From Neisseria sicca (lineage in GTDB: Bacteria; Pseudomonadota; Gammaproteobacteria; Burkholderiales; Neisseriaceae): a stretch of 64,000 nucleotides of DNA. Of this stretch, positions 50,606-60,068 are shown piece after piece. The stretch spans positions 558,001 to 622,000 of the forward strand of contig NZ_CP072524.1 of NCBI RefSeq assembly GCF_017753665.1, in the 5' to 3' direction. Each line of letters begins with the position of its first letter. Within the stretch, counting starts at the first letter, position 1. The notes below the pieces were generated by a model, which saw only the letters and a program-made list of their open reading frames with translations, had not been told where the DNA came from and ran no database searches. A program made the translations under genes and the position numbers.

Positions 50606-52990
50606 TTATTTATTCAACTCATTAGCCAAATACAGCCAAGTTTCGATGACGGTATCCGGATTCAGGGAAACGCTTTCGATGCCTTCTTGAACCAGCCATT
50701 TGGCAAAGTCCGGATGGTCTGATGGGCCTTGACCGCAGATGCCAACGTATTTGTTTTGCTTGCGGCAGGCAGAGATTGCCAAATGCAGCATCACTTTGAC
50801 GGCAGGGTTGCGTTCGTCAAACGATTCGGACACCAAGCCGCTGTCGCGGTCGAGGCCGAGGGTCAGTTGGGTCATGTCGTTGGAGCCGATGGAGAAGCCG
50901 TCGAAGTATTGCAGGAATTGTTCTGCCAATACTGCGTTGCTCGGCAGTTCGCACATCATGATCAGGCGCAGGCCGTTTTTACCGCGTTCCAAACCGTTTT
51001 CTTTCAAGGCTTTGACGACGGCTTCGGCTTCGCCCAACGTGCGGACGAACGGGATCATGATTTCGACGTTGGTCAGACCCATTTCGTCTCGGACGCGTTT
51101 CAAGGCTTTGCATTCGAGGGCGAAGCAGTCTTTGAAGCTTTCGGCGACATAACGCGCTGCGCCGCGGAAGCCCAGCATCGGGTTTTCTTCGTGCGGTTCG
51201 TAAATGCTGCCGCCGACCAAGTTGGCGTATTCGTTGGATTTGAAGTCGGACATACGGACGATGGTTTTACGCGGATAAACCGATGCGGCCAATGTTGCCA
51301 CGCCTTCGGCGATTTTATCGACGTAGAAGTCGACAGGGGAGGCGTAGCCGGCGATGCGGCGGGTAATTTCCGCTTTTAATTCATCGTCTTGTTTGTCAAA
51401 TTCCAACAAGGCTTTCGGGTGGATGCCGATTTGGCGGTTGATGATGAATTCCATGCGTGCCAAGCCGATGCCTTCGCTCGGCAGGTTGGCGAAGCTGAAT
51501 GCGAGTTCGGGGTTGCCGACGTTCATCATGACTTTAACCGGCGCTTTGGGCATATTGTCCAAGGCAACGTCGGTGATTTGTACGTCCAGCAGGCCGGAAT
51601 AGATGAAGCCCGTATCGCCTTCGGCACAGGATACGGTAACTTCTTGACCGTTGCTCAGCAATTCGGTTGCATTGCCGCAGCCGACTACGGCAGGAATACC
51701 CAGTTCGCGCGCGATGATGGCGGCGTGGCAGGTACGACCGCCGCGGTTGGTGACGATGGCAGAAGCGCGTTTCATTACCGGCTCCCAATCCGGGTCGGTC
51801 ATGTCGGTAACGAGTACGTCGCCTGCTTCAACGGAATCCATTTCGGATGCGTCTTTTACCAAGCGGACTTTGCCTTGACCGACTTTTTGACCGATGGCGC
51901 GGCCTTCGCACAAGACGTTTTTGTCGCCGTTGATGTCGAAGCGGCGCAGGTTGCGGCCGCCTTCTTCTTGGGATTTCACAGTTTCGGGACGGGCTTGCAG
52001 GATGTAGAGTTTGCCGTCCAAGCCGTCACGGCCCCATTCGATATCCATCGGGCGGCCATAGTGTTTTTCGATTGTCAGCGCGTAGTGTGCCAACTCGGTG
52101 ATTTCTTCATCGGTAATGGAGAAGCGGTTGCGGTCTTTTTCGGGAACATCGACGTTCATCACGGATTTACCGGCTTCTGCTTTGTCGGTAAAGATCATTT
52201 TGATTTGTTTCGAACCCATGGTTTTGCGCAGGATGGCAGGTTTGCCCGCTTTCAGCGTGGGTTTGAATACATAGAATTCATCGGGGTTGACCGCGCCTTG
52301 TACGACGTTTTCACCCAGACCGTAAGATGAAGTCACGAAAACGACTTGGTCGAAGCCGGATTCGGTGTCGAGGGTGAACATGACGCCGGATGCGCCGCTG
52401 TCGGAACGCACCATGCGTTGCACGCCTGCGGAGAGGGCGACGATGTCGTGTTCGAAGCCTTTATGAACGCGGTAGGAGATGGCACGGTCGTTGTATAAAG
52501 AAGCGAATACATGGCGCATGGCTTCTTTGACGTTTTCTAAGCCGTTGATATTCAGGAAGGTTTCCTGTTGACCTGCAAACGATGCGTCGGGCAGGTCTTC
52601 GGCGGTTGCAGAAGAACGGACGGCAACGGAAATGTCCGCGCCGCCTGCGTCTGCAACCATTTTGTTCCATGCCGTTTCGATTTCGGCATCCAGTTGTTCG
52701 GGGAAGGGCGTATCCAAAATCCATTGGCGGATTTCTTTACCGACGCGCGCCAGTTCGGCGACATCTTCTACATCCAGTTGTGCCAGTGCGGCGGAAATAC
52801 GCTCGCTCAGTCCGTTGTGCGCCAAAAATGCGCGGTAGGCTTCGGCAGTAGTGGCAAAGCCGCCGGGGACGCGGACGCCTTTTTCAGTCAGCTGACTGAT
52901 CATTTCACCTAGGGAGGCGTTTTTGCCGCCCACGCTTTCAACATCAGTCATACGCAGGTTTTCAAACCAAATTACGTAGTTGTCAGCCAT
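50606..52990 (-). CDS. ppsA: phosphoenolpyruvate synthase
   Basis: PpsA makes phosphoenolpyruvate from pyruvate and ATP for gluconeogenesis. The 794-residue protein has the N-terminal ATP-binding domain (VGGKNASLGEMI), the swivelling domain with the phosphorylated His in GGRTCHAAIIARELGIPAVVGCG, and a C-terminal PEP-binding TIM barrel with SIGSNDMTQLTLGLDRDSG and the catalytic Cys in GICGQGPSDHPDF. I chose the Met whose codon ends at 52990; four residues further upstream is another Met. It is divergent from ppsR. Confidence 0.96.
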   Translation of the reverse strand: MADNYVIWFENLRMTDVESVGGKNASLGEMISQLTEKGVRVPGGFATTAEAYRAFLAHNGLSERISAALAQLDVEDVAELARVGKEIRQWILDTPFPEQLDAEIETAWNKMVADAGGADISVAVRSSATAEDLPDASFAGQQETFLNINGLENVKEAMRHVFASLYNDRAISYRVHKGFEHDIVALSAGVQRMVRSDSGASGVMFTLDTESGFDQVVFVTSSYGLGENVVQGAVNPDEFYVFKPTLKAGKPAILRKTMGSKQIKMIFTDKAEAGKSVMNVDVPEKDRNRFSITDEEITELAHYALTIEKHYGRPMDIEWGRDGLDGKLYILQARPETVKSQEEGGRNLRRFDINGDKNVLCEGRAIGQKVGQGKVRLVKDASEMDSVEAGDVLVTDMTDPDWEPVMKRASAIVTNRGGRTCHAAIIARELGIPAVVGCGNATELLSNGQEVTVSCAEGDTGFIYSGLLDVQITDVALDNMPKAPVKVMMNVGNPELAFSFANLPSEGIGLARMEFIINRQIGIHPKALLEFDKQDDELKAEITRRIAGYASPVDFYVDKIAEGVATLAASVYPRKTIVRMSDFKSNEYANLVGGSIYEPHEENPMLGFRGAARYVAESFKDCFALECKALKRVRDEMGLTNVEIMIPFVRTLGEAEAVVKALKENGLERGKNGLRLIMMCELPSNAVLAEQFLQYFDGFSIGSNDMTQLTLGLDRDSGLVSESFDERNPAVKVMLHLAISACRKQNKYVGICGQGPSDHPDFAKWLVQEGIESVSLNPDTVIETWLYLANELNK

Positions 52991-53408
52991 TTGTGTGTCC
53001 AATCCAAGATATGTTAAAAAAGAAACGAATACGCTTTGTTATTTTAAGCGATTCAAACGACCGCTGTCATGCTTTTTCTGTCTCGATTTATTTGCGGGTC
53101 GTCTGAAAAATTGCGGGCTTCAGGCGTGTAGTCAAATGAAATCTGATGGGGAAACCATTATTCCCATTGTCTATTTCTTTGTAAAACATAAGGTTTGAAA
53201 TAGATTAATGACTGATTGGTAGAGTTTGGAAAGGTTTTGGATGGGTATAAAATTTTAAGATAATTTAATTATTGGAATAAAAATGCGTTTATAAAGTAGT
53301 TTGATTTTGGCGTAGTTGGGTGTAATTTAAGCGTATTCCCTTTATTTAGAAGGTTTCAGCTGCTATGATGACTGCCTGCAACCATTTAAAATTTTAGAGG
53401 ATAACCGA
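52991..53408. other. divergent control region of ppsA and ppsR
   Basis: The 418-bp gap holds a single uptake sequence near 53098 and an AT-rich stretch at about 53180-53300. I found no convincing -10/-35 pair or operator. The divergent layout suggests shared control of enzyme and regulator. Confidence 0.4.
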
Positions 53409-54230
53409 ATGACCGCACCGCGCCATGTGTTTTATATTTCCGACCGTACCGGCCTGACTGCTGAAAATATCGGTGAGGCCCTGCTGAATCAGTTTGGCAG
53501 AATCGAATTCAAACGCCACACCTATCCTTTCATTGATACGCCTGAAAAAGCGCGTACCGTCGTCGAAATAGTCAACCGCAACGCTCAGGAAAACGGTTTG
53601 CGCCCGATTGCCTTCGTCAGCGTCGTTAATGACGAAATCCGTGAAATCATCAAAAAAGCGGGCGCTTTCCATATCAATTTTTTCGAAACCTTCCTCGGGC
53701 TTTTGGAAAAAGAACTCAACACCGAGGCGGTTGCCGCCGAACAGGGGCACCACAGTATCGGCAATACGCAACGCTATGATGCGCGTATGGAGGCGGTCAA
53801 TTTCTCGCTCAACCATGACGACGGCGTCAGCGATAAAAACCTGAAAGAAGCCGATGTGATCCTGATGGGCGTATCGCGTTCAGGCAAAACGCCGACCTGT
53901 CTTTACCTCGCCCTGCAATACGGCATCCGCGCCGCCAATTACCCGCTGATTCCCGACGATTTGGAATCTACCGACCTGCCGCGCATGGTCAAACCTTACA
54001 AAGACAAGCTGTTCGGCCTGACCATTCAACCCGAACGCCTGCAGGCCATCCGTCAAGAGCGCCGTCCGAATTCGACTTATGCCAAAATCGATACCTGCCG
54101 CAGTGAGATTTCCGATGCGCAAAATATGTTCAAACGCCATGGCATCCCGTTCACCAATACGACGGATAAATCGGTGGAGGAACTTGCCGTCCATATCCTT
54201 CAAGCCTGCAAATTGAAGCGGCGTTTTTGA
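53409..54230 (+). CDS. ppsR: PEP synthase regulatory kinase/pyrophosphorylase
   Basis: PpsR turns PpsA off by ADP-dependent phosphorylation of a threonine and on again by phosphate-dependent removal. The 273-residue protein is a DUF299 member: FYISDRTGLTAENIGEALLNQF at 8-29 and the P-loop GVSRSGKT at 154-161. Its target PpsA is encoded divergently next door. An uptake-sequence terminator follows. Confidence 0.95.
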   Translation: MTAPRHVFYISDRTGLTAENIGEALLNQFGRIEFKRHTYPFIDTPEKARTVVEIVNRNAQENGLRPIAFVSVVNDEIREIIKKAGAFHINFFETFLGLLEKELNTEAVAAEQGHHSIGNTQRYDARMEAVNFSLNHDDGVSDKNLKEADVILMGVSRSGKTPTCLYLALQYGIRAANYPLIPDDLESTDLPRMVKPYKDKLFGLTIQPERLQAIRQERRPNSTYAKIDTCRSEISDAQNMFKRHGIPFTNTTDKSVEELAVHILQACKLKRRF

Positions 54231-54248
54231 TTTTCTTAAAGTATGAGC

Positions 54249-54296
54249 AAGAGGTCGTCTGAAAAGCAATTTTGTGTTTCAGACGACCTCTTGTTT
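54249..54296 (+). terminator. uptake-sequence inverted pair behind ppsR
   Basis: AAGAGGTCGTCTGAAAAG faces TTTCAGACGACCTCTTG, followed by TTTT. Confidence 0.65.
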
Positions 54297-54450
54297 TCTA
54301 TCATTCAGTCTAAATAGATTTCTAGTTCTTTGTAACTAAAAACAATCATCAATAATATTTACATTTTGAAATAAAAAGAGTAAGGTTGCCTTGCTTTTCG
54401 GGCTTTCCGTTGGCTTTTGAACCGTAAACAATCAAATTTGAGGAAGAAAC

Positions 54451-55290
54451 ATGAAAAAATTATGGATACTTGGCGCATTGGGTTTGAGCATGGCGGCGCA
54501 GGCGCATGATTTGTGGGTGTCGGCTCCGGTGCGTTTGGATTCGGGCAGTACGTTGAAAGCAGATTTGGGTTACAGCCATGATTTCCCGAATGTTGAAAAA
54601 ATCGCCGACGACCGCGTGCATATTTTCAAACCGCTGCAATTGACGGACAAATCCGGAAAAACGGTCGATTTGACGAATAAAGGCGAAAATTACCAATATG
54701 TTTCCAAATCCCGCCTGAAAGACGGCTCGTATTGGGTCGGCGCGGTGTACAAACCGACGTTCTGGTCGCAAAACAGCGAAGGCTGGAAACAGAAAACCTT
54801 GAAAGACCTGCCCGGCGCGACTTATTGCGAACAGGCTCAGATGTTTGGCAAAGCGTTTTTGCAAGTGGGCAGCGCAGGCATGGATGAAAGCGTATTGACC
54901 CGTCCAGTCGGTCATGAATTGGAACTGGTGCCGCTGAAAAATCCGAATGAAGTCAAGGTAGGCGGTCTGCTGCCGGTTAGAGTGCTTTATAAAGGCAAAC
55001 CGTTGGCAAAAGCGACGGTAACGGCAAGCTCGGATACGCTGGCGGAAATGGATTTGGTGGCGACACACGACCACCGCGAGCCGCAAGGTTTCTCAGGGAA
55101 AACGGATAAGGACGGCGTCGTCAATGTGATTCCTTTGATTGAAGGTTTGTGGAAAATCAAAGCCGTCCATCAGGCAAACTATGCCGATAAAAGCGTTTGC
55201 CAAGAGGACAAGTCGTATGCAACGCTGATTATGCCCGTCGGAACGAAACGCGCGGCTGAACGGCATGAACACCATCATCATCAACACTAA
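54451..55290 (+). CDS. DUF4198-family periplasmic protein with His-rich tail
   Basis: The 279-residue precursor has a Sec signal cleaved before HDLW (about residue 19), leaving His1 at the mature N-terminus. The mature part fits the DUF4198 beta-sandwich family, with a DLWVSAP start, GYSHDFPN, YCEQAQMFGKAF and PVRVLYKGKPLAKATV. It ends HEHHHHQH, a likely metal-binding tail. Related proteins accompany nickel or cobalt uptake, so metal handling is plausible. No such transporter gene is next to it. Confidence 0.75.
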   Translation: MKKLWILGALGLSMAAQAHDLWVSAPVRLDSGSTLKADLGYSHDFPNVEKIADDRVHIFKPLQLTDKSGKTVDLTNKGENYQYVSKSRLKDGSYWVGAVYKPTFWSQNSEGWKQKTLKDLPGATYCEQAQMFGKAFLQVGSAGMDESVLTRPVGHELELVPLKNPNEVKVGGLLPVRVLYKGKPLAKATVTASSDTLAEMDLVATHDHREPQGFSGKTDKDGVVNVIPLIEGLWKIKAVHQANYADKSVCQEDKSYATLIMPVGTKRAAERHEHHHHQH

Positions 55291-55307
55291 TTGAGTGTGA
55301 AAGATCG

Positions 55308-55345
55308 AAAAGGTCGTCTGAAAAAGTTTTCAGACGACCTTTCTT
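55308..55345. terminator. bidirectional uptake-sequence terminator
   Basis: AAAAGGTCGTCTGAAAAA faces TTTTCAGACGACCTTTCTT between the convergent DUF4198 and fghA genes. Confidence 0.7.
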
Positions 55346-55347
55346 TA

Positions 55348-55376
55348 TATAGTGGATTAAATTTATAGTGGATTTA
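55348..55376. repeat. two tandem Correia terminal-repeat remnants
   Basis: TATAGTGGATT occurs at 55348 and again at 55364, without a core or an opposing end. The second copy runs into the stop codon of fghA. Confidence 0.75.
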
Positions 55377-56222
55377 CAAACCCAATGCCTCAGCATGAAA
55401 CTCGATATGCGAGTCGATAAAGCTGGCGATGAAGAAATAATCGTGTCCGTAGCCGGGGCGGACTTTGTCTTGAACGTTGAAGCCGTTGGCGCGGGCGGCA
55501 TTGACGAAGGCTTCGGGTTGCAGTTCGTTGGGGAACAGCGGATCGGCGCCGCCTTGGTCGATGAGTATCGGCAGTTTGCGTGAGGCCGTCTGAATAAGCG
55601 ATGTGCTGTCGTATGCCTGCCAAGCATCCGACTCCTTGCCCAGATAGGCGGCAAACGCTTGCTTTCCGGCTCGGCTGGCAGTCGGGTGGCACAAGGGTGC
55701 AAACGCGGAAACGGCGGCATAGCGACCGGGGTTTTTCAAGGCGATGGAAAGCGCGCCGTGTCCGCCCATGCTGAAACCCGCGATGCTGCGCTCTTGGGTG
55801 GCGGGGAAATGCCGTTCCACCCACTCGGGCAGTTCGCGGCTGATATGGCTGTACATCTGATAATGCGCCGCCCACGGCTGTGCGGTCGCATCGACGTAAA
55901 ATCCCGCACCTTGTCCGATAAACTCGTCCGTACTGTCGCTGATATGGCTGCCGCGCGGCGAGGTGTCGGGGAAAACGACGATGATGTTCCATTGCGCGGC
56001 GAAACGCTGGATGCCGGTTTGGCGTATCAGTTCCGAGCCGTCGCCGTGCAGTCCCGACAAGAAATACAAAACCGGTGCGGGATAGCCTTTCAATACCTGC
56101 GGCGGCAGGTAGATGCCGAAAGTCATGTCGGTTTGACAGGTTTCGGAAAAGCAGCGGTATTGCTCTTGATGGCCGTTGAACATTTTGGCGCGGGAAAGCA
56201 GGTGTAATTCGTGTGCGGACAT
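55374..56222 (-). CDS. fghA: S-formylglutathione hydrolase
   Basis: The enzyme hydrolyses S-formylglutathione in formaldehyde detoxification. The 282-residue esterase-D-type alpha/beta hydrolase has YFLSGLHGDGSELIRQTG near 51-68, the nucleophile Ser in GFSMGGHGAL near 147 and a late Asp/His pair (DQGGADPLFPN and PGYGHDYFFI). The C-terminus EALGL-stop abuts a Correia terminal repeat. A formaldehyde dehydrogenase gene is not next to it in this window. Confidence 0.92.
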   Translation of the reverse strand: MSAHELHLLSRAKMFNGHQEQYRCFSETCQTDMTFGIYLPPQVLKGYPAPVLYFLSGLHGDGSELIRQTGIQRFAAQWNIIVVFPDTSPRGSHISDSTDEFIGQGAGFYVDATAQPWAAHYQMYSHISRELPEWVERHFPATQERSIAGFSMGGHGALSIALKNPGRYAAVSAFAPLCHPTASRAGKQAFAAYLGKESDAWQAYDSTSLIQTASRKLPILIDQGGADPLFPNELQPEAFVNAARANGFNVQDKVRPGYGHDYFFIASFIDSHIEFHAEALGL

Positions 56223-56671
56223 AGATGGGATGACGTGAAAAAAGTGAAGGCATCATCTTAACAGAAAGACCGCGTTACGGGCTTTTAAAAACCTATCGAA
56301 CGGTATGGTTTCAGACGACACCAATCTATACACAAACTCTGTGGATAAGTTTGTTGATAAGCTTTGGGTAATCGGAATTTTTGCTTTTGGAACAACCCAA
56401 GCCTTTCGGTGCTTAAAAAATAATCAAATAAAATACAATAAAATCAATTAGTTATAAAAATAAAAAATTTCAAAGCCTTTATGGGAAAAATCTATAAGCA
56501 AAACAAGCCAATGCGGGATTGTGTATAAAAAGTGATTGACACGCCCGATAAATGTCAAATGAGTTGGCTGGACAAGCAAGGCAGCGGCTGTCGCCCTATG
56601 GGGAAAAACTTCAATCCCCCTGCCTTTCGCGTTACAATACGCGCTTACTTTTTTACACAGAAAAACACACC
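56223..56671. other. AT-rich intergenic region with DnaA-box-like sites
   Basis: The 449-bp gap between divergent fghA and proS contains TGTGGATAA at 56340-56348, TGTTGATAA 12 bases further at 56352-56360, and an AT-rich tract at about 56414-56470. No gene is supported here. Confidence 0.45.
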
Positions 56672-58384
56672 ATGAAAGCCAGCCAATTTTTCATTTCCAC
56701 CCTGAAAGAAGCCCCCGCCGAAGCCGCGCTTGCCAGCCACAAGCTGATGATTCGCGCCGGCCTGATTAAAGCCAACGCGTCCGGCCTTTATACTTGGATG
56801 CCGATGGGGCTGCGCGTGTTGCGTAAAGTCGAAAACGTCGTGCGCGAAGAAATGGCGCGCGCGGGCAGCGTGGAGTTGCTGATGCCGGTGGTGCAGCCTG
56901 CCGAGCTGTGGCAGGAATCCGGCCGCTGGGAATTTTACGGTAAAGAACTGCTGCGCCTGAAAGACCGCCACGACCGCGATTTCTGCATGGGCCCGACCTG
57001 CGAGGAAGTCATCGCCGACATCGTGCGCAAAGAAATCAACAGCTACAAACAGCTGCCGAAAAACTTTTACCACATCCAAACCAAATTCCGCGACGAAGTG
57101 CGTCCGCGCTTCGGCGTGATGCGCGCGCGCGAGTTCGTCATGAAAGACGCTTATTCCTTCCATGCCGACTACACCTCGCTTCAGACGACCTATGATGCAA
57201 TGTATGACGCTTACTGCCGCATCTTCACCCGTCTGGGCCTGGAATTCCGTCCCGTTGCCGCAGACACCGGCAGCATCGGCGGCACCGGTTCGCACGAGTT
57301 TCAAGTGTTGGCGGAAAGCGGCGAAGATGTGATTGCGTACAGCGACACTTCCGATTACGCCGCCAATATCGAGCTGGCACCGACCTTGCCGCTCAAAGGC
57401 GAACGTGCGGCTGCTCAGGCAGAGTTGACCAAAGTACACACGCCGAACGTCAAAACCATTGATTCATTAGTTGATTTTCTCAGCATTCCGATTGAAAAAA
57501 CACTGAAATCCATTGTCGTCGAAGGCGAAAACGAAGGCGAAATCGTCTTATTGTTGTTGCGCGGCGACCATGAGTTCAACGACATCAAAGCCGAAAAACT
57601 CGCAGGCGTGAAATCGCCGCTGACCATGGCAGACCCTGCCGCCATCCGCGCGCAGTTCGGCGCAAACGGCGGCTCGCTCGGCCCTGTTGGCTTTAAAGGC
57701 AAAGTCTATGCCGATTTCGCCACCGAGAAAGGCGCGGACTGGGTCATCGGCGCGAACGAAGACGACTACCACTATACCGGCTTCAACTTCGGCCGCGATG
57801 CCGCCGAGCCTGAGTTTGTCGATTTGCGCAACGTCGTCGAAGGCGACGAAAGCCCCGACGGACAAGGTCGTCTGAAACTCGCGCGCGGCATCGAAGTCGG
57901 ACACGTTTTCCAGTTGCGCGACAAATACACCCAAGCCATGAACGTAAGCTTCCTCGACAACAACGGCAAATCGCAAATCATGGAAATGGGCTGCTACGGC
58001 ATCGGCATCACCCGCGTCGTTGCCGCCGCCATCGAGCAGAACAACGACGAAAAAGGCATCATCTGGACCAAAGCAATGGCACCGTTTGAAGTCGTTATCG
58101 TACCGATGAACTACAAAAAATCAGACGCCGTACGCGAAGCCGCCGACAAAATCTACGCCGAACTGCTGGCAGCAGGCGCGGATGTCCTCCTCGACGACCG
58201 CGACGAACGCGCAGGCGTGCTGTTGAACGACTCCGAGCTTCTGGGTATCCCGCACCGCATCGTCATCGGCGACCGCGCCTTAAAAGAAGGAAACGTCGAA
58301 TATGCCGAACGCCGCGACAATCAGGCGCAAACCGTAAGCTTGAATGAAGTCGCCGGCAAAGTATTGGCTGCATTGAAAGACTAA
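56672..58384 (+). CDS. proS: prolyl-tRNA synthetase
   Basis: ProRS charges tRNA-Pro. The 570-residue class II enzyme has FISTLKEAPAEAALASHKLMIRAG at 6-29, motif 2 around FRDEVRPRFGVMRAREFVMKDAYSFH, the editing insertion (about 230-385), motif 3 in GCYGIGITRVVAAAIEQ and a C-terminal anticodon domain. I chose the ATG at 56672, which gives the standard start MKASQFF; the frame is open upstream to 56552. Confidence 0.96.
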   Translation: MKASQFFISTLKEAPAEAALASHKLMIRAGLIKANASGLYTWMPMGLRVLRKVENVVREEMARAGSVELLMPVVQPAELWQESGRWEFYGKELLRLKDRHDRDFCMGPTCEEVIADIVRKEINSYKQLPKNFYHIQTKFRDEVRPRFGVMRAREFVMKDAYSFHADYTSLQTTYDAMYDAYCRIFTRLGLEFRPVAADTGSIGGTGSHEFQVLAESGEDVIAYSDTSDYAANIELAPTLPLKGERAAAQAELTKVHTPNVKTIDSLVDFLSIPIEKTLKSIVVEGENEGEIVLLLLRGDHEFNDIKAEKLAGVKSPLTMADPAAIRAQFGANGGSLGPVGFKGKVYADFATEKGADWVIGANEDDYHYTGFNFGRDAAEPEFVDLRNVVEGDESPDGQGRLKLARGIEVGHVFQLRDKYTQAMNVSFLDNNGKSQIMEMGCYGIGITRVVAAAIEQNNDEKGIIWTKAMAPFEVVIVPMNYKKSDAVREAADKIYAELLAAGADVLLDDRDERAGVLLNDSELLGIPHRIVIGDRALKEGNVEYAERRDNQAQTVSLNEVAGKVLAALKD

Positions 58385-58410
58385 TGACAGTTTAAGCCAA
58401 ATGCAGATGA

Positions 58411-58456
58411 AAAAAGGTCGTCTGAAAACTGGAAACAGGTTTCAGACGACCTTCTT
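58411..58456 (+). terminator. uptake-sequence inverted pair behind proS
   Basis: AAAAAGGTCGTCTGAAAAC faces GTTTCAGACGACCTTCTTT. Confidence 0.65.
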
Positions 58457-58545
58457 TATTGTGAAATCAGAAGCTTAACGGATGAATGCTTTGCCTTATA
58501 GCGAACAGACTTAACTTTAAATACGGCATATTATCAAATTCCATC

Positions 58546-58643
58546 ATTCCCGCGCAGGCGGGAATCCATCGTAAAACTTGAGAAACCTTGATTTGAAAAA
58601 CAGTTTCTGAATTTCAAAAACGGATTCCCGCCTACGCAGGAAT
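58546..58643. repeat. dRS3-flanked intergenic element
   Basis: Complete and slightly diverged dRS3 units at 58546-58565 and 58624-58643 flank a 58-bp AT-rich core. It fills much of the 326-bp gap between the convergent proS and ubiT genes. Confidence 0.75.
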
Positions 58644-58710
58644 GAAGACAACCGGTAAATTGCGTGTCGAAAATAAAGTCATTCAGCTACATTTCTGAAC
58701 GAATCCGCAT

Positions 58711-59151
58711 TCAGTCGGACAACTGCCGCTTCAAAAACCAATCGCCGAACGGCCAGTCCACGCTGTCGAGCAGGTTTTTGGTAATCAGACCAAGCTCGGT
58801 ATCGCCTTCGATTTGCAGTTTGCGGTTGAAAAACAGGGTATCCGGGTCTTCCTCGCGCATCATCATCCGCATGAAGTCGATGCCGTTGGCGGCAAGGCGC
58901 AAATCGGGCGTGCCGAAGAAATCCGCGTCGATGAATTTTTCGGCATTGGCGGTAAAGCGCACCTTGATGCCCGCGTCCAATACGTCAATTTCGAAGGTTC
59001 GGCCGTCAAACAGGCTCATGTCGGCGGGCAGCAATCCGCGTTTGAGCATGGTGTTGAGGGCAAAAACCAAAGCGAAACGCGGCGGCCTGCCCGGTAATTT
59101 ACCGCCGATTTTTCCCGCCCATGCGGGCAATACGATTTCAGGCAACGCCAT
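58711..59151 (-). CDS. ubiT: anaerobic ubiquinone synthesis accessory protein UbiT (SCP2 domain)
   Basis: UbiT is thought to bind ubiquinone intermediates in the oxygen-independent pathway. The 146-residue protein has an SCP2 lipid-binding domain with ELPADMSLFDGRTFEIDVLD-like and RMMMREEDPDTLFFNRKLQIEGDTELGLITKNLLDSVD segments. It overlaps the end of ubiV by 14 bases, so the two are translationally linked. It is the last gene of the ubiU-ubiV-ubiT operon. Confidence 0.9.
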   Translation of the reverse strand: MALPEIVLPAWAGKIGGKLPGRPPRFALVFALNTMLKRGLLPADMSLFDGRTFEIDVLDAGIKVRFTANAEKFIDADFFGTPDLRLAANGIDFMRMMMREEDPDTLFFNRKLQIEGDTELGLITKNLLDSVDWPFGDWFLKRQLSD

Positions 59152-60055
59152 AATATTCCTCCTTCACGGCTTCGATACCCGGCTGGCCGTGCCAATAGCC
59201 GTCCACCAGCGTGCCGGTGGTCAATCTTTCCAATTCGGGCAGCGCATCCGCCAGGGCGGTTTTGCCGTCCAATACATCGCGGTGGATACGGACGATTTCC
59301 GCCATGCCGTGCATCTGCGGCGACAGGCGCAGCATGTTCACGCCGATTTGCCGCAAATCCTCATGGTGTGGCAGCAGGTTTTGGCAGCCGTAAGACATGG
59401 TTTGGATGCCGTTGATGGTTAAAAACGGCTTGCCCTCACGGGTATTCATATCCATACCTTGCTCGTAATCCAAACAGCGGAATTCGCAGCCGTCTTTGTT
59501 CAGGTTGTAATGCCGCGCGGTAAAGCAGCGCGACGAATAGGCAAGCGGCATTTTGCCCCAAGCAAACAATTCCGTTTCGATGTCGTCTGAAGCCTTGATG
59601 ATTTCAGCAACTTTGTCGCGACTCAACTCGGACGGCGCAATCCAGCGGTATGTGCCCAGTTTTTGGAACAGTGCCAGCGTGCTTTCGTTGTAAATATTCA
59701 GGCTGGCGCCAGCGACAAACGGAATGCCGTGTTCGCGTGCCAATTTAACCGCGCCCATATCGTTGGCTTCGACTTTGAATTTGTCCTGCCCCGTGATTTT
59801 ACGCAGGCGTTTCAAATCGGATTCACTTTCCAGCAGCACCTGCGACGACAAGATAATCTCTTTGCCGCTTTCCGCTAAATCTTCCGCCAGGCTGACCCAG
59901 TCGGCAAAGCGCATTTTCTGGCGGCGCGAGCACACCACTTCGCCCAGATAAATGGTATCCACCGGCGCATCCAGCATACCGGCGTAAAATTCCAACAAGG
60001 CTTCCTTCTGCCAGAAAAACAAAACCGGCCCCAGCGATAGTTTCATCGGATTCAT
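59138..60055 (-). CDS. ubiV: oxygen-independent ubiquinone hydroxylation protein UbiV
   Basis: UbiV, with UbiU, hydroxylates ubiquinone precursors without O2, using prephenate. The 305-residue U32-family protein keeps the four 4Fe-4S ligands Cys42, Cys177, Cys190 and Cys194; the last three have the spacing of E. coli UbiV. It lies 13 bases downstream of ubiU. Confidence 0.94.
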   Translation of the reverse strand: MNPMKLSLGPVLFFWQKEALLEFYAGMLDAPVDTIYLGEVVCSRRQKMRFADWVSLAEDLAESGKEIILSSQVLLESESDLKRLRKITGQDKFKVEANDMGAVKLAREHGIPFVAGASLNIYNESTLALFQKLGTYRWIAPSELSRDKVAEIIKASDDIETELFAWGKMPLAYSSRCFTARHYNLNKDGCEFRCLDYEQGMDMNTREGKPFLTINGIQTMSYGCQNLLPHHEDLRQIGVNMLRLSPQMHGMAEIVRIHRDVLDGKTALADALPELERLTTGTLVDGYWHGQPGIEAVKEEYYGVA

Positions 60056-60068
60056 TTTCCCTCCCCCC

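Noticed and set aside
51389..52330. 313-codon frame antisense to ppsA
   Set aside because: Shadow of ppsA, without motifs.
55390..56256. 288-codon frame on the same strand as fghA but in another frame
   Set aside because: Arg-rich shadow; the esterase-D motifs are all in the other frame.
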